64,000 nucleotides of DNA from positions 806,001 through 870,000 of the forward strand of contig JAACPE010000001.1 in NCBI GenBank assembly GCA_009995595.1. The letters are read 5' to 3'. The first letter of the stretch is position 1. The number at the start of each line of letters is the position of its first letter. Made by a program: the position numbers and the translations under genes. Source of the stretch: Alphaproteobacteria bacterium (GTDB lineage: Bacteria; Pseudomonadota; Alphaproteobacteria; Micavibrionales; Micavibrionaceae). Shown here one piece after another: positions 35,698 to 45,204 of the stretch. The notes beneath the pieces were generated by a model. It saw only the letters and a list, made by a program, of their open reading frames with translations, searched no databases and was not told the origin of the DNA.

Positions 35698-38600
35698 CCC
35701 TTTAAGAAGATTGTTCACGGCATCCTCAGGTGTTTCGCTATTGAGAATCTCATTAAGAGCATCTTCTGGTTTTTCAATTTTCTTCGGCTCAACCACGGGT
35801 TCTGCTGTTGGTACGACGGCAGTTTCTGGTGCTACGTTATTTGTTGGATCTGGCTCAGGCACAGCATTATCGTTGGCAGGAGTATCCGTTGTCACAGGCG
35901 GCTTATTCTGCTCTCTCGGTAGTATGCCAAATTGTTGAAGCTTGTTGGTCACATCGCTACCTAATACATCAGGAAGCTCTTTAACAAGTTTACGTTTAAG
36001 CTTATCACTGACGTAATCTTCCAAGACCTTCTTACCAAACGTATCCGCTGGGTTATCAAGCGGCCCCTTTATTTTTACAGTAAAGGGCTCTAAATCTGTA
36101 ATTTGCTTAAGTGTAATAAGATGGTCTGTATTGATTGTCCACTCAGGCAAGTTCACAAAACCTGTTGAAGCAATTTTGGATGTCTCGCTCTCAAGTGTCA
36201 TTGATTCAATATTCACAACGCCTTTAGTGATTTTATAAGCACCATCAAGTGTATCAAATTGCGTTTGCCCGCCACTCGTCGCACCATCAATAAGACTAGT
36301 GACTGAATCAATTAACTTATCATTGACCGCAAGACCGCGTGCCATTTTATTCAGGTCAAATCCTTTAATAATAATATTCTTACCATTCAGAGCGGCAGTT
36401 CCATCTAATGCATTAATAAGCGCATTTGCACTTTCCCCATTAGATGTAACATCCAAATTAAATGCAACAGTACCCGAACTTTGCAGTTTTTTCGATTTGC
36501 TTAAAGCAAAAGCGAGCGCCTCAAGCGAAATATCATTCATCGCAGTATCAATTTTTATAGAAAGAGGCCCACCTGATTGGGACGGAGCATTTACGCCGGC
36601 GTTTAATGTTGCTTGACCGCCGAAAACTTCGGCCTTCATACCATTAATATTAAGCGCTCCATTTTGTACTTTAATAGTCGTTGAAGGCTGTGAAAAATTC
36701 CATGCACCATAAGTGATAGAGTTAGCAGACAAGTCTAAATCAACATTCATTGTATTCATCCAATCAACGTTAATAGGTGTCTTTGACCATCTTTCCTTAG
36801 ACGATGAAGCAGAAGCACCAGAAGCATCAGCTCCCCCTGCTGATTGAGAGGCCGTTTTTGCCCCAAGCAATTGATCAAGCGCAATCGTGCCTGCTTGCAA
36901 TGCGCCAGTAATACTCTGTTTTGATCCCGTCTGATCAATTTTTAAATTACCGCTAAATGTGCTCGCCCCTAAGGTGGTTTTCATCTCTGATAGGGTAATT
37001 ACTTTGTCATTAAGAGATACTTTTGCAGCAAAGTTAATTGGTTGTGCTAAACCTTCGCTACTTTTGAAATCGGGAGAGACGACACGTATCGCCTGTATAA
37101 AATTAGGATGCTTTAAACCAACCCCCATGTCGCTTATTTGCGGTTTAGTCATAGCATTTTTAATTAGGCCGGAAATATCAAGCTGCCCATTCATAGCTTT
37201 AATATTTGCCGATGTGCTTAGAGAGTCTATCGCCCCTTTTACAGTCGCTGAAGCATCTACAGCCTTCAGGGTTTCAGGCAGTTTAGAGGCATCTACTTTT
37301 ATCGCTTTAGCAAAAGATTGAATATCTTGCGTCTTTAGACCAAGCGTTAAATCAAGCCCCGATAGATCGCTCCTATTGCCTATGACACCATTCGCACTCA
37401 TAGCCGCTCCCAGATAATCATTAACAGAAGCATTTTTGAGAGTGAGCTTATTACCAACGCTCTCACAAGTTAAACGCACGCCGTTGATCGTAACACCATT
37501 GGCTTGTAATTTTTGGATGCTAATATCAAAAACAGCATCAACAGGTAAATTAAATTCTTTAAGCGGCTTCAAGGCATCATTCGCATTGCCTCCTGCCTTA
37601 CTTGACCCCGTTGATTGCACTTGCTCTGCACCGCTCACAGTTTTTGATCCGCCCGATAGCTTATCAAGATCAAGTTCGGTTGCAGAAATATCAATGGCAA
37701 CTTGGTCACGTCCGCCCGCCAAAGATGGGGTATAACGGCCCCCTAGCCCAATAACAGAATCATCGAGCTTAAGAACACTATCCTTTAGGCTTATTGATTT
37801 TGGGGAAAGAACACCCTTTAAATCCCAACGTACAGCCTTAAATAATTGCGCTGTTTTGTTATCGATTTTAGGAACAAAAGCTTTAACTGCATTATCAAAT
37901 TGACCGACATACCCGTCTATAGCAAAACTCGCAGTAGGATCGGCGTAAGTGACTGCCCCCGTTGAGGAAGAAACAGAGGATGACGCATAAGCAAGATTGA
38001 CCTTGCCTTCTGTCTTACCCTGACCCGGAATGCCTAACGCCTTAAAGGTAACAACAGATTTTGCGCCTTTTTTATCAAGTGAAACAAAAACGCCTTTAAA
38101 TGATTTACCATCAAAATCTATACCAGGTGTGTCAAAAGCAATTACCGCATCAATGGCCATAGGTAATGTCAGGCTGCTAGGAATGAAACCTTTATTATTT
38201 GTTGTGGTGTCATTTGCTGCAACGTTCTTTTGGCCACTTACATTATCTGATGAGATTGCTGAGACTTTGTTCAAATCAATGACCTGGTTAAATTTTAAAT
38301 TTGCGTTCAAACGAACAGGATTTTTTTCTTTGAAATTTGAAAGGGCAACTTTTCCTTGTGCGCGTGCATCGCCGACAAAGGCAATAAGATCGTTGAATTC
38401 AATTTTATCTTGACCTGCGGTAAGCACGCCCTCTATTTCAATTTTCTGATTAAGGGCTGCTGGAACACTTCCTCCCAATTGCGCTGCAATCTGGGCTGGT
38501 TTTTGGACGCTCGCTTTAACTTGACCTTGGACATCAAAAGGTGCCTTTATACCAACGATGCCATTATAACTAAATCCTGCCTCTGCCTCAGGGATCATGA

Positions 38601-39315
38601 ATTCTGCATTAATGCCAATACTATCCTTACGCGGGTCAAAGGAATCCATTTTCACATCAAGACGCATCGCAATATCATTATATGTCAGACCGCCATCAAT
38701 AGCGAACGGGCCATTTAATGTACTAGCTTTTAATGTCGTATTGATTGCCTGAATGGAATGAGTTTTATCTTTTTTGTGATCTATGAATGTGAGGCTTCCG
38801 TTTTCGATCATCACACTGTTCAGCGCGATTGAATCAAGGGCGTTACTAGCTGCTTGATTAACTGTCTTATCAATAACCTTAGCCCCCTCTTCCCCTGCGA
38901 TAACTTTAACATCAGAGAGCATTTCCATTTTTTTGGTTATCCACGACCCTTTGCCATCTTTTAAAATTTCAACCGTAATAACAGGGTCAATTAACTTTAC
39001 AAAATCAACGGCAATTTCTTTTTTCAAAAGCGGCATGAGCTGAATGCCCACTTCGGCGCTTTTCATGGTAAGCAAGTTTTCAAATTTAACTTTTTTGGGC
39101 GCTTCGACAATCAGCCCCTCAATTTTCAAGCGCGGGCTTGGTAAAATTGCGAGCGAAAGATCACCTGTTACATCAACATTATAGCCTGTTGCTTTGCGCG
39201 CCTCTTCAATGATTAGCGGCTTGTATTTATTCCAGTCAATAAAACTTGGCCCAACCAGCACCGCAATAATAAGAAGAAATAAAAAAGATCCAATAAAAAG
39301 TAGCGTTTTTTTCAA
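35689..39315 (-). CDS. AsmA-family envelope protein
   Basis: 1208 residues. N-terminal membrane anchor (KTLLFIGSFLFLLIIAVLVG) followed by the AsmA start WNKYKPLIIEEARKATGYNV...GDLSLAILPSPRLKI. The long middle consists of beta-rich repeats, and the C-terminal AsmA_2 part includes ADITGTA-like FNLDVTSNGESANALINALDGTAALNG. The last ~75 residues are Pro/Glu-rich and end NLLKGLF. AsmA-like proteins bridge inner and outer membranes and are linked to phospholipid transport. Starts with TTG at 39315, supported by AGGAG 7 nt upstream; an out-of-frame ATG-CTT-TGA overlaps it. Confidence 0.88.
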   Translation of the reverse strand: MKKTLLFIGSFLFLLIIAVLVGPSFIDWNKYKPLIIEEARKATGYNVDVTGDLSLAILPSPRLKIEGLIVEAPKKVKFENLLTMKSAEVGIQLMPLLKKEIAVDFVKLIDPVITVEILKDGKGSWITKKMEMLSDVKVIAGEEGAKVIDKTVNQAASNALDSIALNSVMIENGSLTFIDHKKDKTHSIQAINTTLKASTLNGPFAIDGGLTYNDIAMRLDVKMDSFDPRKDSIGINAEFMIPEAEAGFSYNGIVGIKAPFDVQGQVKASVQKPAQIAAQLGGSVPAALNQKIEIEGVLTAGQDKIEFNDLIAFVGDARAQGKVALSNFKEKNPVRLNANLKFNQVIDLNKVSAISSDNVSGQKNVAANDTTTNNKGFIPSSLTLPMAIDAVIAFDTPGIDFDGKSFKGVFVSLDKKGAKSVVTFKALGIPGQGKTEGKVNLAYASSSVSSSTGAVTYADPTASFAIDGYVGQFDNAVKAFVPKIDNKTAQLFKAVRWDLKGVLSPKSISLKDSVLKLDDSVIGLGGRYTPSLAGGRDQVAIDISATELDLDKLSGGSKTVSGAEQVQSTGSSKAGGNANDALKPLKEFNLPVDAVFDISIQKLQANGVTINGVRLTCESVGNKLTLKNASVNDYLGAAMSANGVIGNRSDLSGLDLTLGLKTQDIQSFAKAIKVDASKLPETLKAVDASATVKGAIDSLSTSANIKAMNGQLDISGLIKNAMTKPQISDMGVGLKHPNFIQAIRVVSPDFKSSEGLAQPINFAAKVSLNDKVITLSEMKTTLGASTFSGNLKIDQTGSKQSITGALQAGTIALDQLLGAKTASQSAGGADASGASASSSKERWSKTPINVDWMNTMNVDLDLSANSITYGAWNFSQPSTTIKVQNGALNINGMKAEVFGGQATLNAGVNAPSQSGGPLSIKIDTAMNDISLEALAFALSKSKKLQSSGTVAFNLDVTSNGESANALINALDGTAALNGKNIIIKGFDLNKMARGLAVNDKLIDSVTSLIDGATSGGQTQFDTLDGAYKITKGVVNIESMTLESETSKIASTGFVNLPEWTINTDHLITLKQITDLEPFTVKIKGPLDNPADTFGKKVLEDYVSDKLKRKLVKELPDVLGSDVTNKLQQFGILPREQNKPPVTTDTPANDNAVPEPDPTNNVAPETAVVPTAEPVVEPKKIEKPEDALNEILNSETPEDAVNNLLKGLF

Positions 39316-39470
39316 AGCATTGCTCCTATGTATACAAATACGTAAATTATTTAGCCCTGAGGGGCATAAAATCAGTGATAGAACTTTATAATATGAAATA
39401 TGCCCTATCTCAAATAGTTCCCTGTTTGAGAGGTTGTAATATTAAACTATGGCTTTTATCAGGCTAAGCT

Positions 39471-42400
39471 TTATAGGCTACCTATTTGAGAGGCCACTTT
39501 ATCACGTGCGTCCATGGCAATATCCATATCATCTGCAGATGTTTGGTGCGCAATCACGCCAACACTGCCTTTTTTCTCAAAAAAGATGACCGATGATGAC
39601 ATTGAACTATTTGTACCAAGACACGCGAGTTCATACGTCGAATAGCCATTGCCTTGGCTTGCAGGAACTGAAGCAAAATCACCAGCGCAGCGGCTTTTTT
39701 GTTCGTTGATATAATTATTGGCAAACTGTGAGGCATTACCCACCTGCCCAGAATTGGCAACTTGCGCTACGCCAGAGAGTTCTGGCGTATTCCAGCGATA
39801 TTGATAAATCTCACCAGGTTGTTTTTCCATACGAATACTGCCTGCAGAAATCCCTGCACGCTGTAAAACATTTTGGATATCACTTTGGCCAATGCTTGGC
39901 GCAGGGATTTCCTGTGGTTTTGGCGCCTGAAGAACTTGTGTCGGCTGGGGTGCTGCCTCAGGCACAACTGCAGCCATACGAGCACCTGTTGGTTCTGGAA
40001 GATCAAGAGGTGTTGCTAAACGTCCCATATTTGCCGCAACGTCAGTTTCCGCCTTAGCCACGCGGCGTTCCTTTTGGGAGAGCGCGCGTTGCAAGCTTGC
40101 AATGTCTGTTCCTTTTTCTGCAAGTTCTTTTTCACGCGCAGCAAGTGATTGTTTAAGTGTGGCAATTTCTGCCTCTTTTTGAGCGACATCTTGCTGTGAG
40201 ACGATTGATTGGGAGCCACGAGAGGCAAGTTGCACGCTAAGCGCTGCTATCTCTTGATTTTTTTGAGCAGATTCAGCCGCAATTTCTTTCAAAAAATCTT
40301 CTTTGATTTTAAGAGAAGCCTGAAGGGCTGCAACTTCTTTTTGCTTTTGCTCCAGTGTTTCAGAGACCTGCTCTGTCCCTGATGATTTTTGTGAGACCGC
40401 AGTTTGTAGAGAACGAATTAGTGTATCTTGCTCAACAAGCTTTGAAGCCATTTGCTGATTTTTTTGTTGTTCCGTTTCAAGTGTCGACTTTAAAGTTGCT
40501 AATACTTGAGGTTCAACTTGAGGCGCAGACTCTTTCAAGGCTAAAGAGGATTTCAACTGGGCGATCTCAACATCTTGTTCAACAAGTTTAGACGCCATTT
40601 TCTGATTTTCTTGTTGTTCCGTTTCAAGAGTCGACTTTAAGGTCGCTAATACTTGAGGTTCAACTTGAGGCGCAGACTCTTTCAAAGCTAAAGAGGATTT
40701 CAACTGGGCGATCTCAACATCTTGTTCAACAAGTTTAGACGCCATAGTTTGCATCTTTGTTTTTTCTACAGCGAGTTCCGCTTCAACATTTGATAGCTTT
40801 ATTTCTTTTTCTTTTAAAGTAGCTTCAACCGGATTTTTTGCGTTTTGATTTGCTACAAGCTGAGATTGTAACAGTGATATCGCAGTATCTTGCTCAATCA
40901 GTTTTGCGGAAATTTGCGCTGATTTTGTTTTTTCAGCATTCAACTCTGATTGAGCCTTGGCTAGCTCCGTCGTTTTTTCGTTTAAGCTTTGTGCTAAAGG
41001 ATTGGCCTCATTAGCTTTAGCATTTAACTGTTCTTGAAGTGACGAAATTTTGGAATCTTGCTCCATGGTTTTAGCTGACAATTCCGCAAGCTTTTTCTTT
41101 TCAGCCTCAAGCTCTGATTGAGCCTTGGCTAGCTCTGTCGTTTTTTCGTTTAAGCTTTGCTTTAAAGGGTTGGCTTCATCCGCTTTAGCATTCAACTGTT
41201 CCTGTAACAGCGAGATTTTTAAGTCTTGCTCAATAGTCTTAGTGGATAACTGCGACAGCTTCTCTTTTTCGGCACTCAAGTTAGTTTGAAGCGTTAACAC
41301 TTCATTTTCTTTTGTTGCTAGAATTGGTTCAAGTGGATTGGCAGCTGATTTTAGTGTCTGAATTTCTGCTTGCGCTAATTGCAACTTATTTTGCACCTCA
41401 GACAAAGCAATCATGTCTTTCTTGAGTGTCTCAACTTCAGAGAGTTTTTCTTTTACTCGCGCTTCATAGTCGTCAGCTCTTTTTTTTTCTAAAATAAGAC
41501 GTTCATTAAGCTCTTTAACTTCTATTTCAAGCTCTGGCGAATTTGCCTTTTCTTGCGCTTCCTTCAGTTTATTCTCGAGCTCCATGAGACGTTCACGCTG
41601 ATTGTCCGAGGCAACAGCAGGATCAAAGAGCATACTTTCCAATTTCTTAACCTCTTGTGAATGACTTAAACGCTGTGCCTCAAGTTGAGCACCAAGGCGT
41701 TGAATTTCGCGTTGAGATTCATTAAAACGTTGCGTTACCTTTTGTAAGTTAAAGTCATTACCTGTTTCATTCAATAATGCATTTTCTTGCGTGACACGTA
41801 ATTCTTCTATCTCGGTTTTCAATCGTAAATTATCTGAAGTTGCGGCCTCTAACTGCGCTTCAAGCTCGCGCGCCTTTTGCATAGCTTGCGTTCCAATTTC
41901 AACTTTTGCACTATCAATAGCACCACGCGCTTGTTTTGCATCTTCAAAGAACTTTTTATTCTCGGCTTCTAACTCAGCGATACGCGCTTCAAACGCTGAA
42001 ATTTTTGCCATGCGCTCTTGCTCTTTAAGGGCATCTGCTTCCGACATTTTTTGAAGCTCGGCGTCTTTGGCTTTACTCATCTCTTCTTTAAGGGCTGCCA
42101 TTTCTTTTTCAAGTCGAGCGTTCGTCTCATTTGCCCTTTCAAGCTCTTCATTTGCTGCATCCATACCAGCACTGTCCGTATTGCTTTGCGCGCTGAGAGC
42201 TTGCTGCTCCAAAAATGAATTTTTTTCTTTCAGCACTTCAATCTGCATCATTAAATCAGCAATTTTAGGCTCCATATCCGATGTAGTAACAGATGGCATA
42301 ACAGGGCTTGGTGGCACTGCAACTTTTGCAGGGATCTCTTTTGCAACTTTCGCAGCTGGCTGAATCACCTTTGGCTCATCTTTAATGACAATAGGCTCAG

Positions 42401-43220
42401 GGGCCTCAATAGCCTTTACAGGCTCAGGCGCTGATTTTGATTTGAAATTGCCAACCGTTTCAATCTCATTAGCAACAGGCTCTTTAGCTTTGGGCGTTAC
42501 GACATTTTTAAGCGCTTGAGCGGCTTGCGCAAAAGGTGATGACGCTTTTTCTTCATTTTTTTCTTCGACTATTTCTTCAACTGTTTCTTCAACTGTTTCT
42601 TCAACTTTAGATTCGGTGTCATCGGAAAGTTTTTGTGCAGAAAAACCAGACAAACTCTCTGTCTTCTCGGCGCTCGCAACCACTGTATCATCGCCGCCTT
42701 TTAAAGCTTTCAAGCAAGCGTTCAAATCAGAATTACCACCTTCAAAGCCCGAGAGATCAAAGCTGTATTCTTTTCCATCCATTTCCACTTTAAGCGTATT
42801 GGATTTAGCCAGCGCTTTTAAAAAACTTTCATCCCATCCAAGGCGAACGACCATGGCCTGCTTAGAGGCAGGCATCATTTCATAAGCACGGATTTGTCCC
42901 GGCCCTGGTTGCAGCGTCAAGCTGTAGGCTTTATCAAGATCAAGAGTGTCATTTTGAAAATCAATTGCTAGAGAATACTCCTCTGCCATATTGCGGCCCA
43001 TTGTGAAAACAATGCCCTCGTTGTACTCACGAGCGAGGGTGCAATAAGGGTCACCGCTCCCCCCGTTTGCATTAATTTTTGTAATCGACCAATTTGTTTG
43101 CGGTTTTAAGGCAACGCCTGATTTATCCTGCGCTTTCACATGAGTTACGCTTGAAACACCGCCTAGCGTAATCGCAATTGTGAGAGCGAGAAGTGATGTT
43201 TTAACAATAGGCTGACGCAT
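39471..43220 (-). CDS. Exported giant coiled-coil protein with shared N-terminal two-cysteine domain
   Basis: 1249 residues. Signal peptide ending HVKA (about 30). Residues 45-170 form a beta-rich domain bounded by Cys60 and Cys169, similar in layout to the neighbour's N-terminus. Residues ~175-310 are Glu/Pro-rich. Residues ~320-1065 are almost continuous heptads with tandem repeats of 56 and 49 residues, ending in proline-rich segments. A C-terminal cap (~1105-1249; YQYRWNTPELSGVAQVAN, two more cysteines in SRCAGDF and ELACLG) ends in VASQIGSL. Predicted periplasmic rod; no known family for the whole. Transcribed after the TcpQ-like gene with a 101-bp gap. Confidence 0.8.
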   Translation of the reverse strand: MRQPIVKTSLLALTIAITLGGVSSVTHVKAQDKSGVALKPQTNWSITKINANGGSGDPYCTLAREYNEGIVFTMGRNMAEEYSLAIDFQNDTLDLDKAYSLTLQPGPGQIRAYEMMPASKQAMVVRLGWDESFLKALAKSNTLKVEMDGKEYSFDLSGFEGGNSDLNACLKALKGGDDTVVASAEKTESLSGFSAQKLSDDTESKVEETVEETVEEIVEEKNEEKASSPFAQAAQALKNVVTPKAKEPVANEIETVGNFKSKSAPEPVKAIEAPEPIVIKDEPKVIQPAAKVAKEIPAKVAVPPSPVMPSVTTSDMEPKIADLMMQIEVLKEKNSFLEQQALSAQSNTDSAGMDAANEELERANETNARLEKEMAALKEEMSKAKDAELQKMSEADALKEQERMAKISAFEARIAELEAENKKFFEDAKQARGAIDSAKVEIGTQAMQKARELEAQLEAATSDNLRLKTEIEELRVTQENALLNETGNDFNLQKVTQRFNESQREIQRLGAQLEAQRLSHSQEVKKLESMLFDPAVASDNQRERLMELENKLKEAQEKANSPELEIEVKELNERLILEKKRADDYEARVKEKLSEVETLKKDMIALSEVQNKLQLAQAEIQTLKSAANPLEPILATKENEVLTLQTNLSAEKEKLSQLSTKTIEQDLKISLLQEQLNAKADEANPLKQSLNEKTTELAKAQSELEAEKKKLAELSAKTMEQDSKISSLQEQLNAKANEANPLAQSLNEKTTELAKAQSELNAEKTKSAQISAKLIEQDTAISLLQSQLVANQNAKNPVEATLKEKEIKLSNVEAELAVEKTKMQTMASKLVEQDVEIAQLKSSLALKESAPQVEPQVLATLKSTLETEQQENQKMASKLVEQDVEIAQLKSSLALKESAPQVEPQVLATLKSTLETEQQKNQQMASKLVEQDTLIRSLQTAVSQKSSGTEQVSETLEQKQKEVAALQASLKIKEDFLKEIAAESAQKNQEIAALSVQLASRGSQSIVSQQDVAQKEAEIATLKQSLAAREKELAEKGTDIASLQRALSQKERRVAKAETDVAANMGRLATPLDLPEPTGARMAAVVPEAAPQPTQVLQAPKPQEIPAPSIGQSDIQNVLQRAGISAGSIRMEKQPGEIYQYRWNTPELSGVAQVANSGQVGNASQFANNYINEQKSRCAGDFASVPASQGNGYSTYELACLGTNSSMSSSVIFFEKKGSVGVIAHQTSADDMDIAMDARDKVASQIGSL
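40464..40745 (-). repeat. 147-bp tandem duplication inside the coiled-coil gene (7 heptads)
   Basis: Copy one 40464-40610 and copy two 40611-40745 differ at only a handful of positions. Both encode the MASKLVEQDVEIAQLKSSLA unit; 147 bp = 49 codons = 7 heptads, so the duplication keeps coiled-coil register. Confidence 0.9.
40933..41268 (-). repeat. 168-bp tandem repeat inside the coiled-coil gene (8 heptads)
   Basis: Copies 40933-41100 and 41101-41268 share long identical stretches (for example GATTGAGCCTTGGCTAGCTC at 40948 and 41116). 168 bp = 56 codons = 8 heptads. More diverged than the 147-bp repeat, hence older. Confidence 0.85.
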
Positions 43221-43321
43221 TGATCATTTTCCTTATAGTCTTATAAAATAAAATAAAATTAAGCATTTATTATTACGCGTGCCCAATAATGGTTGTGCCA
43301 TCGGGTCTTAATGTAACTTTA

Positions 43322-45001
43322 TTAGCCATTTCGATTAGAAAAGACAAATAATGTCTGACGGCCCGTTATTGGATCTTTATTTAATTGTGCTTGGGGGTAA
43401 ATTCCTTCCATCGCAAACTGTTCCAAAACGCTCTGAATGGCGGACTCATAAGACTGTGTATTATTAATACCACGTTTGAGTTCAAAATTTTGACCTGATT
43501 GCCAAACAAAATCAATGCCTGCCTGTTTTGACCAAAACTCTAGAACGCCTTGCAAGCTTGCCCCAGCGGGAGCGGACCACTTAAACGGCACGTAATCAAC
43601 ATCACGCGGCGGCATTACATCAGGAATAACAGGCGTAGGTGTGACTGGGTAAGCACCACGGGGCGCAGACACCATATCAGGAGAAACACGCGGCGCCATA
43701 TTTCCGGAAGAGAGGCGCGGCGATGCTAAAGGCTCAGGCGGCGACAATTGCGCTAGAGCTGCCGGCGCATTGGGGCTCATCATAGGAGCGCCAATTGGCA
43801 TAGGGGCAACAGGTATGGGAGCCATTCCAGCCATATCTGCACGAAGCCCTGTTGCGGCAGAATTTTGTGCAATCAACATCTGAACAGCTTCATTAAATGT
43901 GCCGCGATGTTCAAAATCACCCATAACTGGCGTTGGTTCACCCGCTTGCCATTGCACATCAACATTAGCGCGATCGCCCCAACGATTGATAACAGAAGCA
44001 ATGCTCTCTCCGTCTTTTGCAGACCAAACCATCTGCTCTGTCGCCATATCGATATTTTTAACTGGGAGTGAGTTGTCTTTTTGACCTGTCATGCTGCGGG
44101 GTTTGGTGTTTGCACGATTATCATGTGGCGCAGCTTTACTAATATTTGATGTTCTGTTGCGATCTCCCCATTCAGGATAGGTTTTCAATGGCTCTAAAGA
44201 CGCCATAGCTGCTGGCTCTGCAGGTTCAGGAACAGACCCACCAACTGGTAAAGGCACACTCGGCACTGAACCCGCCATAATTGGTGCAGGCGCAGGAACT
44301 GGCGCCGTTGTGAAAGGTGTTGGTGCAGCAGCCATCGGCGTGATTGGTGTCGGGGCGCCTGCTATCATCGGCTCAGGCACAGGCACAGGTGCAGGTGCAG
44401 GTGCAGGAGCTGGCGCCGTCATTGAAACCATCGGATCTGCAACGGGAAAAGCCGCCATCGGCGCGTCCATTGCTGGCGCAAAACATTGTTCCAAACGTGT
44501 CATGCCCTCTTCAATCCCAGAGAGCAAAAAGCGGAATGTATTTCCCTCAACGTCGATAATCAAAGGCGCATTTCGCGCAATACTTTTGTAAAATCCAGAT
44601 GAGTCTTTAATTTTAAAAAGAAGAATGCTCTCAGAAAAAGCCGTGCTATCAACGTTATATTGTCCGCCATCGGTCGTGATAAGAGCGTTATATTTTCTTC
44701 CTTGACGGAAAATTTCTTGACGAAAGTCAATCGCCATCGCCATGACCTGACCGCCACCACCAGAAATCCGAAGGGAGAACCCGTTATCAAATCCAGCCGT
44801 CATCACACAAGGAAGACGGATATCGTTAAACTTTGCTGCTTGCGATAAAGGGGTTTTTTGAACTTGCCATGGATCAACAATATTAAATGTCGGAATATCA
44901 ATCATCGCCCCTGCAGGCTGCGCTTTTGCTTCGATACCTATAAGGCAATAGCACCCTATTAAGGCCGTTATAATGAGTAGTTTTTTAGAAGAATGAAACA
45001 T
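43322..45001 (-). CDS. Exported protein with shared N-terminal domain and two TcpQ-like domains
   Basis: 559 residues. Signal peptide ending AKAQ (about 27). A domain bounded by Cys65 and Cys173 resembles the N-terminal domain of the neighbouring coiled-coil protein. Residues ~180-320 are Pro/Ala-rich with an APAP tract. Then two copies of a domain like the C-terminal TcpQ family: 326-379 (WSAKDGESIASVINRWGDRA, then VDVQWQ) and 475-556 (WSAPAGASLQGVLEFWSKQA, then IDFVWQ), separated by another proline-rich linker. TcpQ-like domains occur in type IV pilus and conjugation-secretion envelope proteins. No secretin or pilin gene is nearby, so the assembly partner is unknown. Confidence 0.78.
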   Translation of the reverse strand: MFHSSKKLLIITALIGCYCLIGIEAKAQPAGAMIDIPTFNIVDPWQVQKTPLSQAAKFNDIRLPCVMTAGFDNGFSLRISGGGGQVMAMAIDFRQEIFRQGRKYNALITTDGGQYNVDSTAFSESILLFKIKDSSGFYKSIARNAPLIIDVEGNTFRFLLSGIEEGMTRLEQCFAPAMDAPMAAFPVADPMVSMTAPAPAPAPAPVPVPEPMIAGAPTPITPMAAAPTPFTTAPVPAPAPIMAGSVPSVPLPVGGSVPEPAEPAAMASLEPLKTYPEWGDRNRTSNISKAAPHDNRANTKPRSMTGQKDNSLPVKNIDMATEQMVWSAKDGESIASVINRWGDRANVDVQWQAGEPTPVMGDFEHRGTFNEAVQMLIAQNSAATGLRADMAGMAPIPVAPMPIGAPMMSPNAPAALAQLSPPEPLASPRLSSGNMAPRVSPDMVSAPRGAYPVTPTPVIPDVMPPRDVDYVPFKWSAPAGASLQGVLEFWSKQAGIDFVWQSGQNFELKRGINNTQSYESAIQSVLEQFAMEGIYPQAQLNKDPITGRQTLFVFSNRNG

Positions 45002-45204
45002 CGGATTAAATCGCTATCTACCTATCAAATAATATTTGAGTCTTATCATATTCAAGTATTGATCAGAACACACGTCTCATCACTACCTAATTTTGAATGT
45101 GAAAATCTCTATGACACTAAGCAGACAAAAGGCTTCCTGCAAGTTTTTTGTGGTCTTTTTCAGGGTTATCAAAGGGTTTTTTAGATTATAGTGGCCTTAA
45201 TAAA

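Noticed and set aside
39408-39431. 7-bp inverted repeat TCTCAAA/TTTGAGA as a terminator of the coiled-coil gene
   Set aside because: A 10-nt loop, AT-rich stem and no clean T-tract; too weak to call.
40464-41268. Regularly spaced repeats as a possible CRISPR array
   Set aside because: Periods of 147 and 168 bp inside an open coding frame with heptad periodicity; no short repeat-spacer structure or cas genes.
39515-43090. N-terminal domain as an IalB-type invasion protein
   Set aside because: The final LSGFEGG-like segment is reminiscent of IalB, but the internal cysteine pattern and spacing do not match well enough to name it.
39471-43220. SMC/Rad50-like ATPase because of the long coiled coil
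   Set aside because: No Walker A or B motif or hinge is visible, and the protein has a signal peptide.
44310-44591. Plus-strand Gly/Ala-rich open frame
   Set aside because: It is the antisense of the Pro/Ala-rich linker of the TcpQ-like gene; composition is explained by that repeat tract.
44993-45184. 63-codon plus-strand frame in the 203-bp gap before prfB
   Set aside because: No ribosome site or recognisable features; it reads across the 5' end of the TcpQ-like gene. I see nothing else in 45002-45204.
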